NCBI RefSeq assembly: GCF_009909195.1
Contig: NZ_JAAAMU010000004.1
Location: 248,001 to 312,000, forward strand
DNA length: 64,000 bases
From: Paenibacillus sacheonensis
GTDB lineage: Bacteria; Bacillota; Bacilli; Paenibacillales; Paenibacillaceae
Direction of reading: 5' to 3'
Shown here: positions 17,475 through 25,627 of the stretch, one piece after another
How positions within the stretch are numbered: position 1 is the stretch's first letter
Layout: each line of letters starts with the position of its first letter
Program-made: the position numbers and the translations under genes
The notes under the pieces: generated by a model
Told to the model about the DNA's origin: nothing
What the model saw: only the letters and a program-made list of their open reading frames with translations
The model's database searches: none

Positions 17475-19550
17475 ATGGATATGAACGCCTATCTTTCAAT
17501 GTTTATAGACGAATCAAACGATCACCTGCAGTCGCTTAACGAAAACTTGCTGAAGCTGGAAAGTGCACCGGAGGACATCAGTATCGTCCAAGTCATTTTC
17601 CGCTCGGCGCATACGCTGAAAGGCATGTCCGCGACGATGGGCTTCGAGGATCTTGCGTCATTGACCCATGAAATGGAGAATGTCCTGGATCTCGTTCGAA
17701 ACCATAAGCTGCGCATGGACAACTTTATATTCGATACCTTGTTCAAAGGTTTAGACGCGTTGGAATCCATGGTTCAGGATATTATGGGCGGCGGAACGGG
17801 CAAAGCGGACGTTGCGTCGATCGTGACGTCCTTAAAGTCCATCGTCAAAGGCGACTACAAGGACGACAGCGCAGCCGCAAAGCCGGCCGCAGCGGTCGCG
17901 GGCGACGACGGCAGCACGCTGGACCAGTTCCAAAGCTCGATCTTGCTTCAATCCATCGACGCGGGAATGACCGTATTCCATATCGTGGTGACGCTCCGGG
18001 ATGATTGCGTGCTTAAAGCGGCACGCGCCTACATGGTATTCGATTTTCTGGAACGCAGCGGAGAGATCGTCAAATCGTCACCGAGCTCGCAGGATATCGA
18101 ACAAGAGAAGTTCGACCGCAGCTTTACCGTCTTTACGATCGCCAGCATCCCGGAAGCGGAACTCCGCAGCGGAATCGAGTCCGTCTCCGAAATCGAGAGT
18201 GCCGTCGTTACGCAGCTGGATAAAGAATCGCTCCAGCAGTTGGGCGTCTCGACAGCGCAAGGCGCACCGACCGCTTCAGCCTCCATCGCCGTGGATACGG
18301 TCTCGGCTGCAAGCGCGCAAGCAGCTGCTGCCGCATCACCGGCGCCGACAGCTCCCGCAGGTTCTGCGCCAGCCGCACCGGCTTCGGGGGGCGGCGGTGG
18401 ATCCCGTACCATCCGCGTGGATATCGACCGTTTGGATTCGCTGATGAACTTATTCAGCGAACTGCTTATCGACCGCGTACGGCTGGAACAGCTCGCCAGC
18501 GAAATTCGCCGCAACGAGCTGACCGAAACCGTCGAGCATATGTCCCGCGTCAGCAGCGATTTGCAAAATATCGTGCTGAAGCTTCGCATGGTACCAGTGG
18601 AATCCGTCTTCAACCGCTTCCCTCGCATGGTTCGCGACTTGGCCAAATCGCTCGACAAGAAGATCGAGCTCGTTATCTCCGGCGCGGATACGGAGCTGGA
18701 CAGAACGGTTATCGACGAAATCGGCGATCCGCTCGTTCACCTGCTTCGCAATTCGCTTGACCATGGGATTGAATCGGTCGCCGATCGCCTCGCTGCGGGC
18801 AAGCCGGAGACGGGGACGGTTCATCTTCGCGCGTACCACAGCGGCAACCACGTCTTCATCGAGGTGGAAGAGGACGGCCGCGGCATCAACGCGGACAGGG
18901 TGAAGCAGACGGCGATCAAGAACGGCGTCGTCGATGCGGAATCCGCTAAGCGGTTGACCGACAGCGAGATCAACATGCTGATATTCGCAGCCGGCTTTAG
19001 TACGGCAGATAAGATCTCGGACATTTCCGGACGAGGGGTCGGGCTCGATGTCGTCAAGACGAAAATCGAATCGCTCGGCGGGCATGTCAGCGTAGAATCG
19101 GCGCAAGGCCGCGGAACGAAGTTTTCGATCCAGCTTCCGCTCACGCTGTCGATCATCTCGGCCATGCTCATCAAGCTTGGAGCGGAGAAGTACGCGATTC
19201 CGCTGTCTTCCATCGTGGAAACGGCCATTGTCCCAAGGGAACAGATTCGCAAAATTCATGGCAATCGCATGATCGACTACAGAGGCTCCGTCATTCCGTT
19301 GGTTTCGCTGGCCCAAGTGCTCGGATGTACGTCTTTCCCGGAAGAAGAGGAACACGAAACGGAAATCCTCGTCATTCGCAAAGGAACCAAGCTTTGCGCG
19401 GTCACGGTCGACGAATTCCTCGGGCAAAGCGAAATCGTGCTGAAGACGCTCGGGAAATATCTGACCAACATTGAAGCGATATCCGGCGCAACGATTCTTG
19501 GCGACGGACAAGTCGCATTGATCGTCGATCCGAACGCGCTTATTAAATAA
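17475..19550 (+). CDS. cheA: Chemotaxis histidine kinase CheA
   Basis: 691 residues with the full CheA order: Hpt domain with phospho-accepting H46 (RSAHTLKG), a P2-like response-regulator docking domain (about 150-260), an Ala/Pro/Ser and poly-Gly linker (about 270-315), dimerisation helices, HATPase core (NSLDHGIE N-box, EVEEDGRGI and DISGRGVGLDVV G-boxes) and a C-terminal CheW-like domain. It phosphorylates CheY and CheB in receptor arrays. GGAGGTG at 17461-17467 favours ATG 17475 over ATG 17469. Confidence 0.97.
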   Translation: MDMNAYLSMFIDESNDHLQSLNENLLKLESAPEDISIVQVIFRSAHTLKGMSATMGFEDLASLTHEMENVLDLVRNHKLRMDNFIFDTLFKGLDALESMVQDIMGGGTGKADVASIVTSLKSIVKGDYKDDSAAAKPAAAVAGDDGSTLDQFQSSILLQSIDAGMTVFHIVVTLRDDCVLKAARAYMVFDFLERSGEIVKSSPSSQDIEQEKFDRSFTVFTIASIPEAELRSGIESVSEIESAVVTQLDKESLQQLGVSTAQGAPTASASIAVDTVSAASAQAAAAASPAPTAPAGSAPAAPASGGGGGSRTIRVDIDRLDSLMNLFSELLIDRVRLEQLASEIRRNELTETVEHMSRVSSDLQNIVLKLRMVPVESVFNRFPRMVRDLAKSLDKKIELVISGADTELDRTVIDEIGDPLVHLLRNSLDHGIESVADRLAAGKPETGTVHLRAYHSGNHVFIEVEEDGRGINADRVKQTAIKNGVVDAESAKRLTDSEINMLIFAAGFSTADKISDISGRGVGLDVVKTKIESLGGHVSVESAQGRGTKFSIQLPLTLSIISAMLIKLGAEKYAIPLSSIVETAIVPREQIRKIHGNRMIDYRGSVIPLVSLAQVLGCTSFPEEEEHETEILVIRKGTKLCAVTVDEFLGQSEIVLKTLGKYLTNIEAISGATILGDGQVALIVDPNALIK

Positions 19551-19564
19551 AGGAGGGATTACGA

Positions 19565-20026
19565 ATGGGTGAGGAAACGAAAGTAATCGTATTCGGGCTG
19601 GCGAATGAGGAGTACGGAATCGAGGTAGAGAAAGTGCGCACGATCGAACGGATGGTGCCGATCACGCGCGTACCGAAAACAATGACGTTCGTCAAAGGCG
19701 TCATTAATCTGCGCGGCGTCGTCATCCCCGTCATCGACTTGCGCGGCCGCTTCGGACTGCCCGAGACCGAAGCGACCGAAAGCTCCCGGATCGTCATCGT
19801 GGCGGCAGGAGATCTGGAAGTCGGCTTTATCGTCGATTCCGCGAACGACGTCATCGATATCGATTCGGATACGATCGATACGCCTCCCGAAGTCGTGGGC
19901 GGCATCAAAGCGAAATATTTGCGCGGCGTGGCGAAGGTAGGGGAAGATCGGCTGCTGATCATGCTCAACCTGTCCGAAGTGCTGAACAAGAGCGAAATCA
20001 TCCAGTTAGAGCATATAGAAGCATAA
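19565..20026 (+). CDS. cheW: Chemotaxis coupling protein CheW
   Basis: 153 residues forming one CheW/SH3-like domain: VFGLANEEYGIEVEKVRTIER, VPKTMTFVKGVINLRGVVIPVIDLR (in part) and LRGVAKVGEDRLLIMLNL. It bridges receptors and CheA. AAGGAGGG precedes the ATG. The TAA stop shares its last base with the cheC ATG at 20026. Confidence 0.95.
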   Translation: MGEETKVIVFGLANEEYGIEVEKVRTIERMVPITRVPKTMTFVKGVINLRGVVIPVIDLRGRFGLPETEATESSRIVIVAAGDLEVGFIVDSANDVIDIDSDTIDTPPEVVGGIKAKYLRGVAKVGEDRLLIMLNLSEVLNKSEIIQLEHIEA

Positions 20027-20649
20027 TGAGCATGAATCCGCTGGGCAGCTTGGAAGCCTTCAAGATGGACGTCCTGAAGGAGGTCGGGAATATCGGCGCG
20101 GGCAACGCCGCCACCGCGCTATCCCGGCTGTTGGACAAGCCTGTCGATATGAACGTGCCGACCGTCAGCTTAATCCCGTTTGAACAGATCGCCGATAAGG
20201 TCGGCGGCAACGAGCAGGTCGTTATCGCGGTATTTCTCCGGGTGGAGGGCGATGCGCCCGGGAACCTGTTTTTTATCATCCACGAAGATTCGGCCAAGAG
20301 ACTGCTGCGCAATCTCTTATCCATGGATGTTCTAGAAGAAGGGTATTCCGAGATGGAATATTCCGCGCTCGGCGAAATCGGCAACATTTTAGCGGGCTCG
20401 TACTTATCGTCCCTTGCCGATTTTACGCAGCTGTATCTATCGCCGACCGTTCCTGCGATCGCTGTCGACATGGCCGGCGCGATTCTCTCTTACGGGCTGG
20501 TGCAGTACGGGGAGATGGGGGATTCCGCGGTGTTGATTGACACGACGTTTCTGGAAGGTAAAGAAGAGATGGCGGGTCATTTCTTTCTCATTCCGGATCC
20601 GGAATCGTTTAATAAAATTTTCAGCGCTTTGGGAGTGCCTAACGAATGA
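20026..20649 (+). CDS. cheC: CheY-P phosphatase CheC
   Basis: 207 residues with both active-site motifs of the CheC/FliY/CheX family: E19/N22 in LKEVGNIGAGNA and E117/N120 in ALGEIGNILAG. CheC hydrolyses CheY-P and binds CheD, so that it links the CheY-P level to CheD activity on receptors. It overlaps cheW by 1 bp and cheD by 4 bp. The presence of fliY and cheC together gives two CheY-P phosphatases, as in B. subtilis. Confidence 0.95.
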   Translation: MSMNPLGSLEAFKMDVLKEVGNIGAGNAATALSRLLDKPVDMNVPTVSLIPFEQIADKVGGNEQVVIAVFLRVEGDAPGNLFFIIHEDSAKRLLRNLLSMDVLEEGYSEMEYSALGEIGNILAGSYLSSLADFTQLYLSPTVPAIAVDMAGAILSYGLVQYGEMGDSAVLIDTTFLEGKEEMAGHFFLIPDPESFNKIFSALGVPNE

Positions 20650-21140
20650 TCGTGGACAACGTTGTGAAAGTGGGCATGGCGGACTTGAAGGTTGCAGCCG
20701 GCGGCGCCATTCTCAAAACGACCGGGCTCGGTTCCTGCGTCGGTTTAACTTTGTTCGATGAACGCTGCAAGGTAGCGGGAATGGTGCATGTCATGCTGCC
20801 TACATCGGAAATCGCGAGGGAAGCTTCATTTAATATCGCGAAATACGCGGACACCTCGATCCCTCACCTTATTGAATTGATGAGGCAGGAAGGCGCCGAA
20901 CCGGCGAGGTTCGTTGCCAAGATGGCGGGCGGCGCGCAAATGTTCGCTTTCACCACGGGCAGTGACACGATGCGGATCGGTCCGCGCAATGTGGAATCGT
21001 GCAAACGCATGCTCCAACGGTTTAACATTCCGCTGTTGTCGGAGGATACGGGTTTGAATTACGGCCGAACGGTTGAATTTAACAGCATGAGCGGTATGTT
21101 GACCATTCGGAGCGTTCAGCAAGGAGTAAAGGAGATTTAA
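20646..21140 (+). CDS. cheD: Chemoreceptor glutamine deamidase CheD
   Basis: 164 residues with the papain-like catalytic pair C31 (LGSCVGLT) and H48 (GMVHVMLP) and the conserved GGAQMF and GRTVEFNS motifs. It deamidates receptor glutamines and is modulated by CheC. The ATG lies in an ATGA overlap with cheC. The next gene starts 2 bp downstream, so it belongs to the same translational unit. Confidence 0.95.
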   Translation: MIVDNVVKVGMADLKVAAGGAILKTTGLGSCVGLTLFDERCKVAGMVHVMLPTSEIAREASFNIAKYADTSIPHLIELMRQEGAEPARFVAKMAGGAQMFAFTTGSDTMRIGPRNVESCKRMLQRFNIPLLSEDTGLNYGRTVEFNSMSGMLTIRSVQQGVKEI

Positions 21141-21141
21141 C

Positions 21142-21573
21142 ATGGTCGGTTCATGGCGCTGGAACGTTACGCTTGGCATTGGCGGAAGCTTGTTGACTTT
21201 GCTTTCATCGCTGGATAGCAATGGGCTGGCAATTACGAGTCTCCGATGTTTATATGCTTTTCTAGCCTTTTTTATAGTCGGGTTTCTCTTTCGGGCACTG
21301 ATGGCTTTTATTTTACGGCCGACTCCGGCTGCGGCGATGCATCAAGCCGGTATGGATGATGAACAAACCAAAGGAAATGCAATCGACTATTCGACGCCCG
21401 AACAAGGCGATGAATTGAACGACCTGCTTAAACAGCAAATGGATGGAAACGTACGGATTGAGCCAGGCCTGCAAACGGAATTCACGCCGTTATCGCCGCC
21501 CAAACTCGTATCCACGCAGAATAAAGAGCCTGAAGAACTGGCCAAAGCAATACGTCACCTAACAGGAGGGTGA
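21142..21573 (+). CDS. Unrecognised membrane protein between cheD and sigD
   Basis: 143 residues, not matched to a named family. Visible features: two hydrophobic stretches (about 9-24 and 30-58, the latter SLRCLYAFLAFFIVGFLFRAL in part), then a hydrophilic cytoplasmic-type tail with acidic and Pro-containing segments ending EELAKAIRHLTGG. The tail pattern ...PEELAKAIRHLT... suggests a short helical docking element. It is coupled tightly to cheD (1 bp gap) and to sigD (AGGAGGG inside its end), arguing for a motility-related role, but B. subtilis has no gene at this point. AAGGAGAT precedes the ATG. Confidence 0.6.
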   Translation: MVGSWRWNVTLGIGGSLLTLLSSLDSNGLAITSLRCLYAFLAFFIVGFLFRALMAFILRPTPAAAMHQAGMDDEQTKGNAIDYSTPEQGDELNDLLKQQMDGNVRIEPGLQTEFTPLSPPKLVSTQNKEPEELAKAIRHLTGG

Positions 21574-21574
21574 G

Positions 21575-22363
21575 ATGATGATTGAGTCGAAGGCGCCTCA
21601 TTTGTCTAACATCGAGATTTGGCAGAAGTGGAAAGAAGACGGAGACATCGAAGCCAAGAAACGGCTGATCGAGCAGTATTTGACGTTGGTTGATTACGTC
21701 AGCAACCGAATGGCCATTGGTTTGCCTAAGAACGTCTCCAAGGATGATCTGGCTAGCAATGGCGTTATGGGATTGATTGATGCTATCGAAAAATTCGATT
21801 ACAGAAGAGGTCTTCAATTTGAGACGTACGCTTCCTGGCGCATTCGCGGGGCGATCATTGACGGCCTGCGGCAGGGAGACTGGGTTCCTCGTTCCGTGCG
21901 CGAGAAGGCGAAGCGAATTGAAGAAGCTTATCAAATATTAGAACAGCAATATTTGCGCACCGTTTCCGACACGGAAATCAGCCATTACCTGGATGTCACG
22001 GAGAAAGAATTCGGCGTGATGCTGCAGGAGATCGCCGTGACGACGATCTGTTCGCTGGAGGATCCCATTCGGGATGAAGAAACGGAAACCAGGCTCTCGC
22101 TTCTCGTAGACGAGAAGGCTAAAAATCCGGACTACAAGGTGCACGAGTTTTACTTGAAGGAGTCGCTCGTGCGGGGCATTGATCGTCTGACAGAGAAAGA
22201 AAGAACCGTCGTCTCCTTGTTTTATTACGAAGAGCTTTCGCTGAGCGAAATCGCAGAGGTTATGTCACTGTCGCCTTCGCGAATTTCACAGCTGCATTCC
22301 AAGGCAATTCTGAGGCTGCGCGGGGCATTGGAGAAACAAAAGGATCAATTGATGCAGCGTTAA
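21575..22363 (+). CDS. sigD: Motility RNA polymerase sigma factor SigD (FliA/sigma-28)
   Basis: 262 residues of the FliA family: region 2 (LVDYVSNRMAIGLPKNVSKDDLASNG and FETYASWRIRGAIIDGLR, quoted in part) and region 4 helix-turn-helix LSEIAEVMSLSPSRISQLHSKAI. It directs late flagellar, chemotaxis and autolysin genes. Starts ATG 21575 or ATG 21578 are both possible; AGGAGGG at 21564-21570 slightly favours 21578. No flgM is present here. Confidence 0.96.
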   Translation: MMIESKAPHLSNIEIWQKWKEDGDIEAKKRLIEQYLTLVDYVSNRMAIGLPKNVSKDDLASNGVMGLIDAIEKFDYRRGLQFETYASWRIRGAIIDGLRQGDWVPRSVREKAKRIEEAYQILEQQYLRTVSDTEISHYLDVTEKEFGVMLQEIAVTTICSLEDPIRDEETETRLSLLVDEKAKNPDYKVHEFYLKESLVRGIDRLTEKERTVVSLFYYEELSLSEIAEVMSLSPSRISQLHSKAILRLRGALEKQKDQLMQR

Positions 22364-22383
22364 TGCTTTAAGGGGGGGCAGAA

Positions 22384-23790
22384 TTGACAACGGCCGAGTA
22401 TTTGCAAACCTATTTAGTCGTACAGCAGTCGCAGGACAAATTGACTGCTTGCATCCAATTTAGCATCGCAGACGAAAATTTCGCCTGCACGCAGGAGCAG
22501 CTTGAAGAGTTTTTGAGGAGTCACGGAATCAAGCATGGCTTTTTGCAAGCTGAAATAGACGGTATTGCGAAACTCCCAAGCCGCTATTTCTATCGTCAAA
22601 CGGTTGTCGCGCAAGGCGAAGCACCGATTCATGGCGAGGATGGTTTTATCCGCTTCGCGTACGATATGAATGAAGAGGCCTATCGTCCCGTAGAGCTCGA
22701 AGGCGGCAAGATCGACTTCAAGGAAGTTGCGCAGCTTAAGAACGTCAAGCGCGGCCAGCTGATTGCCGAGAAAGTCAAAGCGACGCCCGGCAAAGAAGGC
22801 ATGGCTGTCACGGGAGAAGTAATCCCTTGCCGCAACGGGAAGGAAGCGTATTTTAAGATCGGCAAGAACGTGGTCCAGAACCAGGAACAAACGGCGCTCT
22901 ACGCCGCGATCGACGGACTCATCTCCATCACGGACAAATCCAAAATCAACGTTTTTCCCGTTTTTGAAGTGAATGGCGACGTTGACTATAAAATCGGCAA
23001 TATTGATTTTGTCGGCACGGTCGTCATCCGAGGCAATGTGCTGACCGGCTTTAAAGTGAAAGCTTCCGGCGACATTCGCGTCGTGGGCGGCGTCGAAGGC
23101 GCTATTTTGGAATCGGACGGATCGATCGAAGTCACCGGCGGCGTGCTGGCCAGCGGCAAGGGGTATCTCAAAGCGGGCAAGAACGTCAAATGCTCATTTA
23201 TCCAGGACGGCAACGTGTCGGCGGCGGAAGATGTGCTGATATCGCAAAGCATTATGCATTCCCAGGTAAGAGCGGGCCGTAACGTGATTTGTACCGGAGC
23301 GAAAGGTCTTATCGTGGGCGGTACTGTCCAAGCCGGGGATCGGGTTCTTGCCAGAACGATCGGCAATACGATGTCCACCGCTACCGTTCTCGAGGTTGGC
23401 GTCCGTCCGGAGCTGCGCAGTGAATTAATGGAACGTCGCAACCAACTGAAGCTGTTGAACGCGAACTTGGACAAGACGGAGAAAGCGCTGGCGCTGCTCG
23501 ATCAATTGGCGGCTGTCGGACAGCTGCAGCCCGATCGGATGGCGATGCGCGTTAAGCTCGGTTCGACGAAGCGTGCCGCGGTTATCGAGATTGCCGACAA
23601 CAAGGATCGCATATTGGAGATCGAGAAGTCGTTGGAAGATACGGAACGCGCCAAGGTGGATGCGGTAAACGTCATCTATGGCGGGACCAAAATCGTCATC
23701 GGCCGTTACACGCGCTTCATTAAAGATGCCGCGCAGCGCGTATCCTTTCGCTATGCCGAGGGAGATATCGTAATGGCCCCCTATGTCTGA
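22384..23790 (+). CDS. FapA/DUF342 family polymerisation-type protein
   Basis: 468 residues. The middle part is a right-handed beta-helix-like DUF342 region with regularly spaced Gly/Val (GDVDYKIGNIDFVGTVVIRGNV, SGDIRVVGGVEGAILES, both partial), preceded by an N-terminal FapA region (YFYRQTVVAQG, ATPGKEGMAVTGE) and followed by a helical coiled-coil segment (about 345-425) and a short C-terminal strand. DUF342 proteins are widespread in motile Firmicutes but poorly understood. TTG 22384 with AAGGGGGGG upstream is the start. It follows sigD by 20 bp, so it is probably co-transcribed. Confidence 0.75.
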   Translation: MTTAEYLQTYLVVQQSQDKLTACIQFSIADENFACTQEQLEEFLRSHGIKHGFLQAEIDGIAKLPSRYFYRQTVVAQGEAPIHGEDGFIRFAYDMNEEAYRPVELEGGKIDFKEVAQLKNVKRGQLIAEKVKATPGKEGMAVTGEVIPCRNGKEAYFKIGKNVVQNQEQTALYAAIDGLISITDKSKINVFPVFEVNGDVDYKIGNIDFVGTVVIRGNVLTGFKVKASGDIRVVGGVEGAILESDGSIEVTGGVLASGKGYLKAGKNVKCSFIQDGNVSAAEDVLISQSIMHSQVRAGRNVICTGAKGLIVGGTVQAGDRVLARTIGNTMSTATVLEVGVRPELRSELMERRNQLKLLNANLDKTEKALALLDQLAAVGQLQPDRMAMRVKLGSTKRAAVIEIADNKDRILEIEKSLEDTERAKVDAVNVIYGGTKIVIGRYTRFIKDAAQRVSFRYAEGDIVMAPYV

Positions 23791-23847
23791 CAACCCGAAC
23801 TGAGAACGGCCGGGCATGTCCGCTGATTCCATGGGGAGGTGAGTGGC

Positions 23848-24180
23848 TTGGCTTATAAACCGCTCGATTTTCAAATCTCGATTCCGAGGACGCCGGATCA
23901 TGCGTCGCAGCAAAATCAACTGAACCACCGCCCGATGGCGGAACAAACGATGCTTGAGCAGGCCAGCGTGAAGCAATCGGATCTGCAGCGCAGCCGCAAT
24001 TCGGCGGTGGAGCAAAGCGGTAATCAAGGGATCACGCAGAACCGTAGCCGGGAGTCGAGCCTATCCAAGCGCAAACGTCAAAGAAATCCGGAGCGCGAAG
24101 AATCGGAACAGAGTGCTTCGGACGGTCCGAGCCAGGCCGCTCATCCATACAAAGGCAAGCATATTGATTTTACGCTTTAA
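23848..24180 (+). CDS. Small protein of unknown function, sigD-fapA downstream
   Basis: 110 residues, very hydrophilic, rich in Gln, Arg, Ser and Glu, with no membrane segment or known motif; ends KGKHIDFTL. It starts LAYKPLDFQISIPRTPDHAS. TTG 23848 is chosen since GGGAGGTG (23834-23841) is properly spaced, while the in-frame GTG 23839 overlaps it. Low-complexity composition and the short conserved-looking ends (start and HIDFTL tail) suggest a mostly disordered partner protein. No function is proposed. Its position between fapA and the swrB-like gene suggests co-expression with motility genes. Confidence 0.6.
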   Translation: MAYKPLDFQISIPRTPDHASQQNQLNHRPMAEQTMLEQASVKQSDLQRSRNSAVEQSGNQGITQNRSRESSLSKRKRQRNPEREESEQSASDGPSQAAHPYKGKHIDFTL

Positions 24181-24214
24181 GGCGGATTTTAAACATAATT
24201 GCAGGTGAAAAGTG

Positions 24215-24817
24215 ATGGAATCATGGCAAACCATTATGCTCGTCGGCGGGATCGTGGTCGTCTGTGCCGCCGTTCTGCCGAGACGGGCTGGCAAGCGTGC
24301 GCAAAGCTTCGATAATCAAACGGTTCGCAACATGGAAACCGCACTCGAGCAGTTCATGGAGAACATGGAAGCAGACAACCGGGACATCGCCGGCTTGGTT
24401 ACGAAGTCAAGCGAAGAGGCGCTTTCGCAAGCAGCGAAGCGTGATGAGCGAATCGGTCAACTGGAGAAGCAGATCGCCGTGCTGGAACGACATATAGCCG
24501 AGCAAACAGTCGATCGAGCCGCAATCGATTTTCATCCCGTTCATACGCCGACAAACGAAGGGGTTCGTAAGCCAACGGGAGAGACGAAAGTCCAAGCCGT
24601 CCCCGTTGCAGTAGAGATTGAGACTACCGACGCGGCAGTCGTCACTGAAGAGGGGCCCGCTGCACCGTCGATACGCTATCGATATTCGGAATTATTCGAC
24701 CTGTATCAAGCAGGCAAGTCCATTGATGCCATTGCAAAGAAGCTCGGGCGCAATAAAGGAGAAATCCAGCTGATTCTTCAATTGTCCAAGCAGGAAGAGG
24801 CGGTCCGCCATGAATAG
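24215..24817 (+). CDS. SwrB/YlxL-like membrane protein (DUF6115 type)
   Basis: 200 residues: an N-terminal membrane anchor (WQTIMLVGGIVVVCAAVL), a coiled-coil section (about 30-90), a variable Thr/Val/Pro region, and a C-terminal helix-turn-helix-like segment FDLYQAGKSIDAIAKKLGRNKGEIQLIL. The same layout and the same location (after sigD, before rpsB) describe B. subtilis SwrB (YlxL), which helps activate the basal-body export switch. I judge homology likely but did not align it. ATG 24215 is preferred to GTG 24212. The last 8 bp overlap the next gene. Confidence 0.65.
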   Translation: MESWQTIMLVGGIVVVCAAVLPRRAGKRAQSFDNQTVRNMETALEQFMENMEADNRDIAGLVTKSSEEALSQAAKRDERIGQLEKQIAVLERHIAEQTVDRAAIDFHPVHTPTNEGVRKPTGETKVQAVPVAVEIETTDAAVVTEEGPAAPSIRYRYSELFDLYQAGKSIDAIAKKLGRNKGEIQLILQLSKQEEAVRHE

Positions 24818-25427
24818 ACGGATCTTTCTCTTCGGACTCGGCGTCGGCATCATGATTGGAGCAGGCTTGCTGCAGCTCATGTTGATCGGCGAAAAACAAG
24901 CGGATGCGCTCAGCGAAGAGAACGCCAGCACGACGAAGTCTTATACGCAGGCCGAGCTGGATAAGGCTGTCTCCGACGAGCGTGCTCGCATTCAAGCCGA
25001 GATAAAGAAACAGCCGGAGGCGGAGTCTTCCGATTCTGAAACAGGACAGTCAACGGATGAACCAGCTTCCGATAAGCCGACATCCGACAAGCCTGTATCC
25101 GATAAGCCTGAAGCGAATTCTTCGGTCAGTCATGAATCTAAAACCAATACGGGGCAGCATCGGCCAGCGGGTGATTCTAAGCCAGCGCGATTGATCGTTC
25201 GCATACCGCCGAACACGAGCATTGTGGATACGGCGGAGCTGCTTGCCGGGAAAGGCGTCATTCCCGATAAAGAGGCGTTTATTGACCTCATGCGTAAGAG
25301 GACCATACGCGCGGGTTATTTTGCTTTTCAAGGGAAGTTGAGCTTGGATCAGGTGAAGAGCATTATCACGAGTACCCCGCTCGACCCCGAGGCGGCCAAG
25401 CAAGAAATAGCTGCGGGCAAGAACTAA
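24810..25427 (+). CDS. Short membrane protein with MltG N-domain-like C-terminus
   Basis: 205 residues: membrane anchor at about 5-27, an extracellular linker rich in Ser, Asp, Lys, Pro with a SDKP repeat (about residues 85-105), then a C-terminal domain RLIVRIPPNTSIVDTAELLAGKGVI ... RAGYFAFQGKLSLDQV (quoted partly) that resembles the LysM-like first subdomain of YceG/MltG endolytic transglycosylases. The catalytic MltG domain is absent, so enzymatic activity is not expected. It could bind peptidoglycan or a partner at the envelope (inference). Its start overlaps the swrB-like gene by 8 bp. Confidence 0.6.
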   Translation: MNRRIFLFGLGVGIMIGAGLLQLMLIGEKQADALSEENASTTKSYTQAELDKAVSDERARIQAEIKKQPEAESSDSETGQSTDEPASDKPTSDKPVSDKPEANSSVSHESKTNTGQHRPAGDSKPARLIVRIPPNTSIVDTAELLAGKGVIPDKEAFIDLMRKRTIRAGYFAFQGKLSLDQVKSIITSTPLDPEAAKQEIAAGKN

Positions 25428-25468
25428 ACGCGTCATGCAAAATCAGAAATGACAGCTGTCAATTGCGG

Positions 25469-25498
25469 TTGCATGGCCGCATTAAGATGTGGTATAGT
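25469..25498 (+). promoter_or_regulatory. Promoter for rpsB-tsf
   Basis: TTGCAT (25469-25474), 18-bp spacer, TATAGT (25493-25498) with an extended TG one base upstream of the -10. This is the best sigma-A match in the 200-bp gap before rpsB and would leave a leader of about 120 nt. Confidence 0.65.
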
Positions 25499-25530
25499 AA
25501 TTGACGGTGTTAAAAACACACGCCGATTAA

Positions 25531-25572
25531 TTTCGTCATTGGTGCTTCGACCCGGTCGAAGTGATGACGAAA
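25531..25572 (+). promoter_or_regulatory. rpsB 5' leader hairpin, candidate S2 autoregulatory element
   Basis: TTTCGTCAT (25531-25539) pairs exactly with ATGACGAAA (25564-25572); inside, CTTCGAC (25545-25551) pairs exactly with GTCGAAG (25555-25561) around a CCG loop, leaving an asymmetric internal loop of TGGTG opposite TG. No T-run follows, so it is not a terminator. A two-part stem with an asymmetric internal loop just upstream of a ribosomal protein gene is typical of ribosomal protein binding leaders. The GGAGG of rpsB lies about 40 nt downstream. Role inferred. Confidence 0.6.
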
Positions 25573-25627
25573 AATGATATTGGCGGAGGTAACCACTAAA
25601 AACCATTTAACAGGAGGTGTGTAAGAG

